Both the position numbers and the translations under genes were made by a program. Positions 1 through 9,666 of a stretch of 64,000 nucleotides of DNA are shown here, in pieces. This DNA is from Cryoendolithus antarcticus (Eukaryota; Ascomycota; Dothideomycetes; Cladosporiales; Cladosporiaceae). Position 1 is the stretch's first letter. The number at the start of each line of letters is the position of its first letter. The notes under the pieces were generated by a model, which saw nothing but the letters and a program-made list of their open reading frames with translations, had not been told where the DNA came from and searched no databases. The stretch spans positions 62,001 to 126,000 of the forward strand of contig NAJO01000029.1 in assembly GCA_002077065.1 (NCBI GenBank), read 5' to 3'.

Positions 1-71
1 AAACAGCACTGCAACGACAGCAGCTTATTCAGTCCCTTCCTCTCAGTGCACACCGCCACGCAACCCTCACC

Positions 72-971
72 ATGGGCTCCCGCTACGGCACCATAGTCAT
101 GGGTCCCGCAGGCGCGGGCAAGACGACCTTCTGCTCGGCCCTGATCGAGCACCTCAAAATGAATCGCCGCTCTTGCTTCTACGTGAACCTCGACCCAGCA
201 GCAGAAGACTTCGCATACACACCCGACATCGACATCAAAGACCTGATCTCGCTGGAGGATGTCATGGAAGAGCTACACTTGGGCCCCAACGGCGGACTCA
301 TCTATTGCTTCGAATTCCTGCTCGAGAACCTGGACTTTCTTACTGAGCCACTGGAAGATGTGACCGAGGAGTATCTGATCATTATCGATATGCCTGGGCA
401 GATTGAGTTGTACAGCCATGTGCCCATACTTCCTGCTCTGGTCAAGACCTTGACGAGGGGGAGTTTGAACATTAGTATGTGCGCCGCGTATTTGCTCGAG
501 AGCAGCTTCATCGTCGATCGGTCCAAGTTCTTCTCGGGGACGCTGAGTGCGATGAGCGCTATGCTTATGCTCGAGCTGCCGCATGTGAACATTCTGAGTA
601 AGATGGATCTTGTAAAGGGCCAAGTCGCGAGACGAGATCTCAAGCGTTTCATCGACCCGGACACCAGTCTGCTACAGGATGCGCCCGAGAGTGGACTCAA
701 GTATGAGTACAAGACCGGAGTGGACAATGGTGACGCCGATGAGAAGAGCACTATGTTGGCTGGCGAGACGTTTGCATCATTGAATCGAGCAGTGGCACAA
801 TTGATTGATGAGTTCAGCCTGGTATCTTTCCTGAAGCTAGACGCGCAGAACGAGGACAGCGTCGGAACGATACTGAGCTACATCGACGATTGCATACAGT
901 TCCACGAATCGCAAGAGCCAAAGGAGCCGAACGATCAGCTGGACGACATGGACGTAGATGGCATGGGTTGA
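72..971 (+). CDS. GPN3: GPN-loop GTPase 3 (GPN3)
   Basis: This single-exon gene encodes 299 residues. GPN3 works with GPN1 and GPN2 in assembly and nuclear import of RNA polymerase II. The sequence shows a P-loop GPAGAGKTT at residues 11-19, the family-defining Gly-Pro-Asn motif at 71-73, a G3 region DMPGQIELYSH and a G4-like SKMDL. The tail is acidic (DDMDVDG), as in fungal orthologues. The ATG follows a CT-rich leader (bases 1-71), and the length matches the family (about 280-300). No intron is needed. The annotation is secure at family level. GPN2 is the only realistic alternative, but the residues around the GPN loop and the short C-terminus fit GPN3 better. Confidence 0.93.
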   Translation: MGSRYGTIVMGPAGAGKTTFCSALIEHLKMNRRSCFYVNLDPAAEDFAYTPDIDIKDLISLEDVMEELHLGPNGGLIYCFEFLLENLDFLTEPLEDVTEEYLIIIDMPGQIELYSHVPILPALVKTLTRGSLNISMCAAYLLESSFIVDRSKFFSGTLSAMSAMLMLELPHVNILSKMDLVKGQVARRDLKRFIDPDTSLLQDAPESGLKYEYKTGVDNGDADEKSTMLAGETFASLNRAVAQLIDEFSLVSFLKLDAQNEDSVGTILSYIDDCIQFHESQEPKEPNDQLDDMDVDGMG

Positions 972-1469
972 GAGCCTGCAACTGTACACTGTTGAGCGAA
1001 GATTGAATGGCTCACGCAAGCGAATGGCTGGAGACTGTATACCTCGAATGATGCGCTCTGACAAGCTTGCATAAGTCGATATGAGACATTGATCAGAGGT
1101 GGCTCGAGGCGAATCGATCCCCAAATGCGGTTGCATTGCATGCCAGGGAGCAGGTTTCATCACGCTGCGCATCGCACGAAGGTCCACGAAGTATTCCCGC
1201 AGAAGCAGAATCGATCTCGGCACACAGACGACGATGTGGCGACTGGGCGCCCGCCAGAGGAAGATGTCGCGTTGGTCAACGAGTGGAGTGTTGCAGATGT
1301 CACGCCCCTTCCCTGACCGGAAATGGCAACATAGGACGAGCTATGCCAGGTCGAGATTCCTGAAGCTGTCGGATAGAGGCAGACACATGCGTACAATCGG
1401 CGAGGGAACGATAAAACGTTCTCGCGAGGCGAGCGTGGGTCTAGTATAGGTAGCTCCGCAATTTTACTC
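972..1469. other. Intergenic, convergent 3' regions
   Basis: About 0.5 kb lies between the 3' ends of GPN3 (plus strand) and the histidine phosphatase (minus strand). It presumably holds both 3' UTRs. Only short frames without recognisable family features are present. Confidence 0.6.
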
Positions 1470-2195
1470 CTACTTCACCCGCTCTTTCTCCTTCCCACCA
1501 CTATCCTCCCTCGCCCTCTCCTTCTCCTCCACACTCCCACCCTCAGCCTTCTCCTCTTCCTCCCTCCTCCTCACACTGCCCTCCGTCTCCCTCAACCCCG
1601 CCTCCCCCTCATCATCCCCCTCAACAAACTCAAAGCTCCTCCACTCCGCTTCCCTCCACCACCCCGTAGTCTGCTCACCCTTCTCATTCACATCTCCCGT
1701 AATGTAGTGGTTGAAGAACCCATGACTAACAAGCACAATCTCCCTCTCATCTCGCGCACGGATCCAGGCTCTGAGCTTCCTCGCACGGCCTGCGAGAGCA
1801 GGAGGCGAGATCTCGAAGTCGCCTTCATGGCGAGTCCAGCCATGCTTCACGTGGTCGAAGTCTACGCCGTCTCCGAACTCGCCTCGTAGTAGCTCGATCT
1901 CCGACCCAGTATCGCAGGGATCTGCGCTCGCTTCCTCCGCGTACGGCAAGGCAATGATCTTAAGTTGTCGGGTCTCGATCGCAGGACTGAAGGTTGTTTG
2001 GCAGGTTTGTAGGGCGCGGCGGAGAGGTGAGGCGAGGAGGAGTTCGACGCTATCGTGGTGGGGGAAGACGTCTCGGCGGGAGGCGCATTGCGAGAAGCCG
2101 TGAGGCGTCAGGTGGGGGTCGTGCAGGGAGTGGCCTTCAGGGGAGGTGGAGTGGTAGCCTTGGGCGTGGCGGAGGAGATGGAGGGTTGGTGGCAT
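1470..2195 (-). CDS. Histidine phosphatase / phosphoglycerate mutase-like protein
   Basis: The single exon encodes 241 residues of the histidine phosphatase superfamily. The N-terminus carries the phosphate-pocket motif LRHAQG, with catalytic Arg9-His10. A second conserved block is SPLRRALQT. The second catalytic-site histidine lies in VLVSHGFFNHYI. This layout is typical of small fungal PGAM-like phosphatases related to yeast YOR283W/PMU1 rather than glycolytic mutase. The last 40 or so residues are a Glu/Lys/Arg-rich tail of low complexity (seen as a C/T-rich tract on the plus strand at about 1470-1600), probably disordered. The substrate cannot be predicted from sequence. Confidence 0.85.
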   Translation of the reverse strand: MPPTLHLLRHAQGYHSTSPEGHSLHDPHLTPHGFSQCASRRDVFPHHDSVELLLASPLRRALQTCQTTFSPAIETRQLKIIALPYAEEASADPCDTGSEIELLRGEFGDGVDFDHVKHGWTRHEGDFEISPPALAGRARKLRAWIRARDEREIVLVSHGFFNHYITGDVNEKGEQTTGWWREAEWRSFEFVEGDDEGEAGLRETEGSVRRREEEEKAEGGSVEEKERAREDSGGKEKERVK

Positions 2196-2918
2196 TGTTC
2201 TAGTTGATGAAGTAGAGGGATATACGGGGTAGGAAGCAAGCGAAGGAAGTGGGGTTGAGGAATGAGATAGAGATGCTAAAGAAACTACTTAGCTGTGTCT
2301 TCCGGGCTATGTTGTCGGTGTGTGTAAACTCGGGATCATATTTAGATAGTGTATATCGCGCATGCAAAGCAAGTATCGCGCTTGAATTCAGGTGCTTCAG
2401 TCGCGTCGATGGATCATGCTCGTCATTGTGCATAACAAGCTCGTCTGCATTGGAAGCTCCTGAAGCTTGTGCAACGTCGAGATCATCTTGACGGCCAGCA
2501 CTTATCATTGGTACATAAGATACACTTTAAGTGGCTGAACACACCCAAGTATAGGGTGTCGATTTTGATCGAGCTCTGTCAGGACGTTGAAGGCCGAGAC
2601 TGACCTGTAGTGATCTCGTGTACCCTTCTGACACGAGCACATGCGCAGCTCTTTACCTCCTCGCGTCTGCTCTTTGCATCCATTCGCTCGGTGAGGCACA
2701 AACTTGGGGCGATCAAGCGCAGTCAAGCGCGTGCTTGTCTTCATGGTGGCTAGCGACAAAGCGCGCGCCATAGTCTGTTGATTTGATGACTCGCCCTTAT
2801 TAGTGGGAGCCAGGGGCGAGCTCAACGCTGGCGAGCTGTGCAAGCTTTGTCAGATGGCTTGAAACATGTGCTCTGAGCATGACATGACTTTTCATACTTC
2901 GAGTCGCATGGCTAGCGT
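2196..2918. other. Intergenic region
   Basis: This is about 0.7 kb upstream of the histidine phosphatase and downstream of HEM4. Small open frames exist on both strands (up to about 110 codons), but none has a recognisable domain or a good start context. It probably contains the phosphatase promoter. Confidence 0.5.
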
Positions 2919-3917
2919 TCAAGGAGTCCCGTTCGAGAACCTGTTGATGCCTTCCGAGACGCCTACGGGCGTTGGCGACTCAGCACATACGTCTGGATTG
3001 AAGGCAAAGGCTCCCTTGAGATAGTCACGCGTTGTGGGCCCAATGGTAGCCACGCCAATCCAGCCTTTGCACTGGCTAGCGTTTCTCTTCGCTTGACTGA
3101 AGCGTCCTGTGCTCTCGTCCAGCCACTTCAGGCTCGTGAGCATGGCCTCGCAGCCTTGCGGAGAAAACACAACGACCCACTGCTCCTTGACCTTTTGCTT
3201 AGCAGCTTGCTGTAGCAGCATCGAGAAAGACTCCTCGAATGTAGCCATCTCGCCAGTCTCGTACACGATCAATTCGATGACCTGCGTCCTTTCACTTAGG
3301 GGTAGCGTCTCAGCCGATAACGACTTTGCAATAATATCCCGTCTCTGCTCCCCCACAAGAAACAGCAATGGTAGCCTCCTCCCCTCAAGATGCGTCACAT
3401 TCCTCGCCAATGTCCTCTGATGCTCTAGAATGAACTTCGCAAGTACCTCCCCACTCCCAGTCTCCTCCCCCAGCACTGCACACGGCAGGCCAAGTGACTT
3501 CACCCCAGTAGCCGTCGCAGGCCCGACAACATACAACGGCATCTCCTTGTCGAACATCGCCTCTAACTTGCTCGGGTCCAGCTTCGACACTACAATTGCA
3601 AAGGCATCCACCGCCCGCTGCGAAGTGAATATTATTCCGCCATACTTCTTCGCTGGATTGTTGGTAGCTATCTGCCGTTTTGTGGCTGGGCTTCCGCCAG
3701 CGAAAGCGAAGCGTTCGGCATGGCGGCGTAGAGTGCGCAGGGCGTCGTCGCGGAAGACGTGCTCGAGGACGGGAACGAAGATGGGGACTTGCTTGCCAGA
3801 AGAAGTGTTGGTGAAGTGGGATTCGTATGCGTCGGACGGGGAGGAGCGGGTTTTGAGTAGGTAAATAGGGCTCTGATCGATTGACAGACTATCGAGGCTA
3901 TGCTCGAGATCGTCCAT
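2919..3917 (-). CDS. HEM4: Uroporphyrinogen-III synthase
   Basis: This encodes uroporphyrinogen-III synthase, which cyclises hydroxymethylbilane to uroporphyrinogen III in haem biosynthesis in the cytosol. The 332-residue protein starts LLKTRSSPSDAYESHF near residue 19. It has the two Rossmann-like lobes typical of HEM4, with FTSQRAVDAFA and YVVGPATATGVKSLG in lobe one and VVFSPQGCEAML plus GVATIGPTTRDYL in lobe two. I chose the ATG at 3917 (MDDLEHS). The frame stays open five codons further, but only from a GTG. The N-terminus faces CMR1 across about 300 bp, so the two genes share a divergent promoter region. Confidence 0.92.
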   Translation of the reverse strand: MDDLEHSLDSLSIDQSPIYLLKTRSSPSDAYESHFTNTSSGKQVPIFVPVLEHVFRDDALRTLRRHAERFAFAGGSPATKRQIATNNPAKKYGGIIFTSQRAVDAFAIVVSKLDPSKLEAMFDKEMPLYVVGPATATGVKSLGLPCAVLGEETGSGEVLAKFILEHQRTLARNVTHLEGRRLPLLFLVGEQRRDIIAKSLSAETLPLSERTQVIELIVYETGEMATFEESFSMLLQQAAKQKVKEQWVVVFSPQGCEAMLTSLKWLDESTGRFSQAKRNASQCKGWIGVATIGPTTRDYLKGAFAFNPDVCAESPTPVGVSEGINRFSNGTP

Positions 3918-4220
3918 GATGTTTTTCTTCACACAGCATGCTGATGCATAAGGTCATATGCAATCTGTTCAATGCCTTGCTGGCGCTAGTGGCTTGCACT
4001 TTGACGCGAAACGCGTCGGCGCGTGAAGTCAGTGAGGTCATGGAGTTGAAGCCACATCTATTGCGAAAGACACCCGGCGTTGTCTTTCGAACGACCATCG
4101 CATAGATCGAGAAGAACTCTGAAGGACTCCGACTCTGGAAGGCATTCAGTGCGTGACTGCATTGACGACTCCAAGACGCACATTCCTTCCGAGCGTTTCG
4201 ACCGCGAGCAATCTATCAAG
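3918..4220. promoter_or_regulatory. HEM4 / CMR1 divergent promoter interval
   Basis: About 300 bp separates two divergent start codons, so it must contain both core promoters and 5' UTRs. An in-frame extension of 47 codons exists upstream of the CMR1 ATG, but it lacks family similarity and is better read as leader sequence. Confidence 0.5.
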
Positions 4221-5816
4221 ATGGCGCGCAAGAGTGGCGCATCTCTCAGCGAGTACGAGGTCGCACGACAGGAGAAGATCGCAAAAAACCAAGCTCTACT
4301 ACAACAACTGCAACTCGATGCGCACCAAGCAGGTCTTGGGCCCAAGGCCGCGAAAAAGACCTCCTCAAGCACAGCAGGCCAGAAGCGGAAACGAGAAGTC
4401 AAGAAAGAGGTCAAGGAAGACTTCGGCCCGCGACGAACATCGTCTCGCCTGAAGGGCATCGTAGCCGACTCCGAGGTGGCACGGGTGAAGGAGGAGAAGG
4501 AAGCTGAAGCTTTCGTTGAGCAGCAGCGGGCGAAGCGCATGCGCGTGAGCGACGACATCGATCTGGTCAATGCTGTGACGAATGGACGAACATGGAACCG
4601 CGCCGGCAATTGGCTGACTGCTGTTGGACCTGCGAACCCAGGCGAGCGGACGTTCGACGAACAGGACATCAAAGACACCACGGACAAGGAGCTGAGGGAG
4701 CTGAGGGAGCGAATGTCTGGCCTAGAGCTGTGGGAGGGCGCAGAACCAAGCCGGATCAAGATTACGCCAGAGCGAATCTACAGCCTCGGATTCCACCCGA
4801 CCAAGGACAAAGCATTGGTCTTCGCGGGTGACAAGCTAGGAAGTCTAGGTCTTTTTGACGCCTCACAGACCTCGCCTGAGAAGGTGAAGCAAGAAGCTGA
4901 CGACGCAGACGAGGACGGCGATGTAGACGAGGACTCGGAGCCAGCGATCACGACCTTCAAGATCCACACGCGGACAATAAGCGCCTTCCAGTTCGCCCCA
5001 TCCGACCACAACGCCCTCTACTCAGCCTCCTACGACAGTTCAATCCGCAAGCTCGACCTTGCACAAGGCAAAGCAGTCGAAGTCTACGCGCCCGAAGATC
5101 GCAGCGCAGACGAGCCCATCTCAGGCGTCGAGATCTCTCATGCAGATCCACAAACCCTCCACTTCGCAACCCTGAACGGCGCCTTCGGCATTAAAGACAT
5201 GCGCATGCCCGCTCACCAGGTCTCAACGCTCTTTCAGCTCTCCGAGAAGAAGATTGGAGGCTTCTCGCTGCATCCGGCACATCCTCATCTCGTCGCGACA
5301 GCTTCGCTAGACCGCACGCTGCGACTCTTCGACCTGCGCAAGATCTCGGGTAAAGGCGAGAACCGCATGCCCTTGTGCTTGGGCGAGCACACGAGTAAGT
5401 TGTCAGTCTCGCACGCGGCTTTCAACGCGGCCGGCCAAGTCGCAACGGCGAGCTACGACGACACTATCAAGATCCATGACTTCTCCTCTCTGGCCTCTTC
5501 GTCCACGCCCATCAAGCCCGCCACCCTCGGCGATGACTTTATGAACCCAGCGACCATCATACCGCACAACAATCAGACGGGACGATGGGTCACGATCCTG
5601 CGCGCGCAGTGGCAGATGAATCCGCAAGACGGGATCCAGCGGTTCGCGATCGGTAATATGAATCGCTTTGTGGACTTGTACACGAGTAAGGGGGAGCAGC
5701 TGGCTCAGCTCGGCGGTGAAGGCATCACGGCTGTGCCGGCTGTGGCGAGATTCCATGATAGTATGGATTGGGTTGCGGCGGGGACGGCGAGTGGGAAGTT
5801 GTGTTTGTGGCAGTGA
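4221..5816 (+). CDS. CMR1: DNA damage-binding WD40 protein CMR1
   Basis: This single exon encodes 531 residues of the CMR1/WDR76 family. These proteins bind damaged DNA and join replication-stress and protein-quality-control foci in the nucleus. The basic N-terminus (SLSEYEVARQEKIAKNQALL) is the classical CMR1 opening. It is followed by a Lys/Arg-rich segment with likely nuclear localisation signals, then RTSSRLKG. WD repeats fill the C-terminal two thirds, for example TISAFQFAPSDHNALYSASY, SLHPAHPHLVATASLDRTL and FDLRK. An acidic insert (DDADEDGDVDEDSE) interrupts the early propeller. I chose the ATG at 4221 because the family consensus starts there, although the frame is open back to 4080. 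Confidence 0.93.
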   Translation: MARKSGASLSEYEVARQEKIAKNQALLQQLQLDAHQAGLGPKAAKKTSSSTAGQKRKREVKKEVKEDFGPRRTSSRLKGIVADSEVARVKEEKEAEAFVEQQRAKRMRVSDDIDLVNAVTNGRTWNRAGNWLTAVGPANPGERTFDEQDIKDTTDKELRELRERMSGLELWEGAEPSRIKITPERIYSLGFHPTKDKALVFAGDKLGSLGLFDASQTSPEKVKQEADDADEDGDVDEDSEPAITTFKIHTRTISAFQFAPSDHNALYSASYDSSIRKLDLAQGKAVEVYAPEDRSADEPISGVEISHADPQTLHFATLNGAFGIKDMRMPAHQVSTLFQLSEKKIGGFSLHPAHPHLVATASLDRTLRLFDLRKISGKGENRMPLCLGEHTSKLSVSHAAFNAAGQVATASYDDTIKIHDFSSLASSSTPIKPATLGDDFMNPATIIPHNNQTGRWVTILRAQWQMNPQDGIQRFAIGNMNRFVDLYTSKGEQLAQLGGEGITAVPAVARFHDSMDWVAAGTASGKLCLWQ

Positions 5817-6838
5817 GAAGACGTATTGATATCTGTGTATGTAGTACTGCAATCGCCAGATCACATATCGCCAAGTCCGGGCGTTCCTGCATCCGTTTCA
5901 CAACGTCCGTTCGGCACAAGTACGTGGCTCCCTCCGAAGTGTACAAAGCTCTTCTGCCTCCCTGAGCATGCCCGATATAGCCAGCCTGGCATGCAACGCG
6001 GTTAAGGGGCCAGATACAACACATCGTTGGTTCCGATACACTCAGACCTGTGTAACAGACTTGGTGACAGCGCTGCAGCGTTTTGCAATTTGATCGTACA
6101 TTCGCGACATGACAAGGTCAAGCCGCTGTGGGTTGAGAGTAGCAGTGCAGGATACGATATCAACACGGACCCGACTCGAGCAACACTTGCATCGGCAATT
6201 GAAGGCAACGTCGCACAGATAAGAATAGTAGCGGCGGAGACGCCGTCGATCACCCGAGGAATGCTATCGTGTGCGGCGAGAGGTCTCCCACCTGCTCATC
6301 ATACTATCCATAACACTACTGCAAGATTCTCGAGAGAGGTCGTCCCTAGTACTTTGTCCTTGGTACCTCAAACTTGAAACCCACTCCATTGCGATGCTTC
6401 ACATCGGCAGGAGGGTACAAAGCACTATGAAAAGTATAGTTACCGCCGATTGCTACCTGGTCGATAGACGTCACTTGACACCATTGCAATACCTGTGATA
6501 CGAGGGATCAGCTCTGCAATCTCACATCCCCTACCGATTCGGCAATTCGAAAGTCATGAGGTTGCACGGAACCATTCGGTACAGGCGAGGTTGCGCTTGC
6601 CTCCGCGCTCAGATCAACCATGGCAGGAGTACTCTCGCGTTGACCTGAGTATGGAAGGCACACTGCTAGTCGACAGGCAAGTACCATGGGGGCGTGGGTA
6701 TAAGATCTCTAATTCCTTCCACTCTTTTACTTTCCATCATTAGACCACTAACTCTCATCTCGACCCCAAAGACCCTCGAAAAGCATTCTCCGCCACACTC
6801 AACAAGCTCAGCTCCTTCCATCCCCTCAATATAGCAAA
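5817..6838. other. Intergenic, promoter of PhiA-like gene
   Basis: A 1.0 kb gap follows CMR1. Only short frames without family signature are seen. The right end is a likely promoter for the secreted protein, with a TATAAGA element at about 6699-6705 and a C/T-rich leader. Confidence 0.5.
6699..6705 (+). promoter_or_regulatory. Candidate TATA box for PhiA-like gene
   Basis: The sequence TATAAGA lies about 135 bp upstream of the ATG at 6839, in front of a pyrimidine-rich leader. Position and sequence suit a core promoter of a strongly expressed secreted protein, but no transcription start is known. Confidence 0.35.
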
Positions 6839-7381
6839 ATGAAGCTCAACACACTCACCACCCTCCTGGCCTCCACAGCTCTCACGCAAGCCCAATACTT
6901 CACCCTCATGTCCATCCGCTCCGCCTCCCCAATCCACTACGGCCAAATCACCGCCTCCGGCCAACGCCTCTACATCAACCGCAACACAGCCTCCTACTGT
7001 CCAGAGCAAGTCGGCGACGCCTGCCCCGCCGGCAATACCACCACCTTCGCCGGCGGCTCCGACTCCCTCTCCATGGGTGTCATCGTCCCCGGCGGCCAGC
7101 AAGTCTACATCGACCCTGTGTGTGGCGCAGTCGGGTACACGCAGGCTCACAGCGCTGCTATGCCGCAGGGCGCTATTGTTGGGGGCTGGAATGTGAGTTT
7201 GGGGGATCCGTATGGATATTTGAGTCGCGATAGGGGGCTGGTGGCTTGTCCAGCTGCGGATGGGGAGGGAGGGTATCAGGTTTTCGGGCAGGTTGAGGGT
7301 CTTGTGTTGAGTGAGGAGTGTTTGAGGTTTACGGCGTTTGGTATCAATGCTACGGGGCCGGGGGCGTGGCAGTACACTTGA
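6839..7381 (+). CDS. PhiA-like secreted cell-wall protein
   Basis: The single exon encodes 180 residues with a clear signal peptide (MKLNTLTTLLASTALTQAQ, likely cut after residue 18 or so). The mature part resembles Aspergillus PhiA and IgE-binding-type wall proteins: it opens FTLMSIRSASPIHYGQI, has a central GLVACPAA block and ends with a CLRFTAFGI segment. PhiA is a wall protein needed for phialide and conidium development; that role is transferred, not shown here. Four cysteines are compatible with two disulfides. NTT and NAT sites could be glycosylated. Codon use shifts from C-rich in the first half to G/T-rich third positions in the second half. Confidence 0.8.
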   Translation: MKLNTLTTLLASTALTQAQYFTLMSIRSASPIHYGQITASGQRLYINRNTASYCPEQVGDACPAGNTTTFAGGSDSLSMGVIVPGGQQVYIDPVCGAVGYTQAHSAAMPQGAIVGGWNVSLGDPYGYLSRDRGLVACPAADGEGGYQVFGQVEGLVLSEECLRFTAFGINATGPGAWQYT

Positions 7382-7609
7382 GTTTGTGTTGAGGGAGCCA
7401 TGGCTGCCCAACGAAGGCGTGGCTGAATGGAGTGGAAGGCAAAAGTATGATCGATGAAGCTGCACAGCAGGGGGAAGACTGACGCTTGTATATTACCTTA
7501 GCGAGCATGTGTACGGTCCACAGAAGACGCATGAATAGCGCAGCATGTAGCCGATTCCACCCACCTGATCAGTGCTTGGTGGATACATGATGAGTCGCTT
7601 CTAGCTAAT
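7382..7609. other. Convergent 3' spacer
   Basis: A short spacer between the PhiA-like gene and the oppositely oriented Old Yellow Enzyme gene. No gene is visible. Confidence 0.5.
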
Positions 7610-8962
7610 CTATAGTCTAGGAAATCTAACACGATCGAATTGACTCGGCCACGCGACATCAACTCCAAGCTGCCATGCAACACGAAGAATCCACTCAGGC
7701 TCACGCATCAGCTGGCGTGCAATTAAGACAGCATCTGCCATTGGCTCGGATGACCATTTAGCCTCTGTCATGCTCTTCGCCGCTTCAGCCTCGTCCTTGA
7801 GACTCGTCTCGACGATCCCTCGTGCCTGTTCGGCCTCTGTGATTAGACCCACAGCACCGATCAGCATCTGACTGCCTGATGCTCGTAGCTCTTGTCGGAT
7901 CCGCGAAGCGATCTTGGTCTGGTAGTCTTTCGACTTGAACATGTTGATGCGTTGCTGAGGGTGGTTGCCACCACTTGAGACGTCAAGAAGGTCGATCCCG
8001 AGTGACGAGAGCATCTTAGTGATCTCGATGGTACTCTCGACGTCCCAACTTCCGTACTGCTTAGCAAGCTCAGTCTCCTCTAGCCATTCCGTCGAGCTCA
8101 ATCGCAGGAAGAGAGGCATATCCTCCGGGATCACAGCTCGAATAGCCTTGACAATCTCAACGAGCAACCTCGTCCGTCCTGCAAACGAGCCACCGTACTT
8201 GTCGGTTCGCCTGTTCGTCACCGGACTGAGAAACTGATGAATCAGATAGCCATGCGCGCCATGAATCTCAATAACATCCACCCCAGCTTCCACACTCCTG
8301 CTCGCAGCCTCTGCCCAATCCCCCACCAATGCCTCAATTTCCTCGAGACTCAGCTCCCTCGGCGGCCAGAAGCCTCCCTCCGGATCAGCACTCCCCTTCC
8401 CATCCCAAGTAAACGCCTCGCCACCACTAGGTCCAACCACATCTTCCGGCCAACCTCCCACATCAGCTCCAGCACGCACACTCGTCTTGCCGTGTCTGGC
8501 AGAGACCCAAGTAGCGCATGTGCTCGACTTCCTCCCAGCGTGAGCAAGTTGGATGCCACAGAGCGCGCCTTGAGCGTGGCAGATATCGACAACAGCTTTG
8601 ATGCCAGGGATCTGATCATCACTCCAGATCCCCGGACAATTAGGCGTTATGCGGCCATTGGGCTGGACACCAGAGGCTTCGATGAAGACTATGGCTGCGC
8701 CTTTGAGGGCGTAGTGGCCCAGCGTGGCAACGTGATAGGGTGTCAGAGCGCCAATTTGAGGACCTTCGTGGGCGGCGCTGTATTGGCACATTGGCGCTAC
8801 TATGATGCGGTTTCGCAGGGTCTTGGAGTGGATCTTGAGAGGGGTGAACAGGGTAGGTATGTTGCTGCCATTGGGCTTGACCGGGGTGCCGGGGGAGATG
8901 GCATGTTGCGGGGCGAAGTAGGGGAGTCCAGGGACTGGGGCATTCAGCGTTGAAGGTGCCAT
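7610..8962 (-). CDS. Old Yellow Enzyme family NADH:flavin oxidoreductase (YqjM-like, class III)
   Basis: This predicted 450-residue FMN enzyme reduces activated C=C bonds with NAD(P)H. The TIM-barrel starts LFTPLKIHSKTLRNRI. The class III signature is visible: APMCQYSA with the redox-tuning cysteine at residue 59 and a tyrosine two residues on, HAGRKS at 141-146, and the substrate histidines in EIHGAHGYLIHQFLSP. TNRRTDKYGGS follows as in bacterial YqjM. I start at the ATG at 8962 (MAPSTLN); the frame is open 20 codons further but lacks conservation there. Roles in xenobiotic or fatty-acid-derived enone detoxification are plausible. No secondary-metabolite neighbours suggest pathway membership. 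Confidence 0.9.
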   Translation of the reverse strand: MAPSTLNAPVPGLPYFAPQHAISPGTPVKPNGSNIPTLFTPLKIHSKTLRNRIIVAPMCQYSAAHEGPQIGALTPYHVATLGHYALKGAAIVFIEASGVQPNGRITPNCPGIWSDDQIPGIKAVVDICHAQGALCGIQLAHAGRKSSTCATWVSARHGKTSVRAGADVGGWPEDVVGPSGGEAFTWDGKGSADPEGGFWPPRELSLEEIEALVGDWAEAASRSVEAGVDVIEIHGAHGYLIHQFLSPVTNRRTDKYGGSFAGRTRLLVEIVKAIRAVIPEDMPLFLRLSSTEWLEETELAKQYGSWDVESTIEITKMLSSLGIDLLDVSSGGNHPQQRINMFKSKDYQTKIASRIRQELRASGSQMLIGAVGLITEAEQARGIVETSLKDEAEAAKSMTEAKWSSEPMADAVLIARQLMREPEWILRVAWQLGVDVAWPSQFDRVRFPRL

Positions 8963-9666
8963 GTCTCGTGGATCGAGTGGTGCACAGCGTGTTATTGCAT
9001 CGTTGACCTCGAGAAGTACCATTGAAGTGATCCGTCAGCATGTTCAATGGCGTGCGATGTCCCTCGGCAGATCGACTTCATAGCCGACAACCGCTCGTTC
9101 TGGCGATCGTTGAATATGCCTTTGTGCTTTGTGCAGTGGGAAAGCAGCAGTAACCGAGTCCGCCGTAGTACAACAAAGTCGCGAAGTCAACGAGGCAAGG
9201 TGAAGATTTGGACATAACATGATTCGAATTGCTTTCATCGTTGATATACATGCAAGTCTCGAAGCAACTCGCGCCGAGCTCTCTGAGCTCGCACCCTGTG
9301 TGCTGGGCCAATCCCGTCAGGCATCTGCAAAGCACGACGGCCTCCACGAACGTCCCTCATAATCATTACAACCCCAGCCGAAAGACGGCAAGTCGGCCAC
9401 GCCGTGAGCGCCGTACCCGTGGCGATTCCCCGACTTTTGGCCTTCCGTTAAACCTTTCCCAACCCAAGCAACAAAGCCCATTCCCGCCCGCGAGGGCATC
9501 CTTTCTATCGACGTCTAATGCGCCGGTCTTCCAGAGCACAAGAAGCAGAACAAACCCCAGCGCCGAGCGGTGCAGCGTACCGATCAGTCGGACTGCGGAG
9601 CGGCAATGCCCTACAGAGCAATTGAATGTAGTCGCGTCAACGCGATCTCGCGTAATCTCAAATAAA
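8963..9666. other. Intergenic region
   Basis: This is the upstream region of the Old Yellow Enzyme gene and the 3' flank of the next minus-strand gene. The longest frame (about 157 codons on plus) is rich in Arg/Ser/Pro and matches no family known to me. Confidence 0.45.

Noticed and set aside
1470..1600. C/T-rich tract as a polypyrimidine or microsatellite repeat
   Set aside because: It encodes the Glu/Lys/Arg-rich tail of the histidine phosphatase and is too irregular to be a repeat.
4058..4759. 233-codon minus-strand frame opposite CMR1
   Set aside because: Ser/Arg-rich antisense shadow of the Lys/Glu-rich CMR1 N-terminus.
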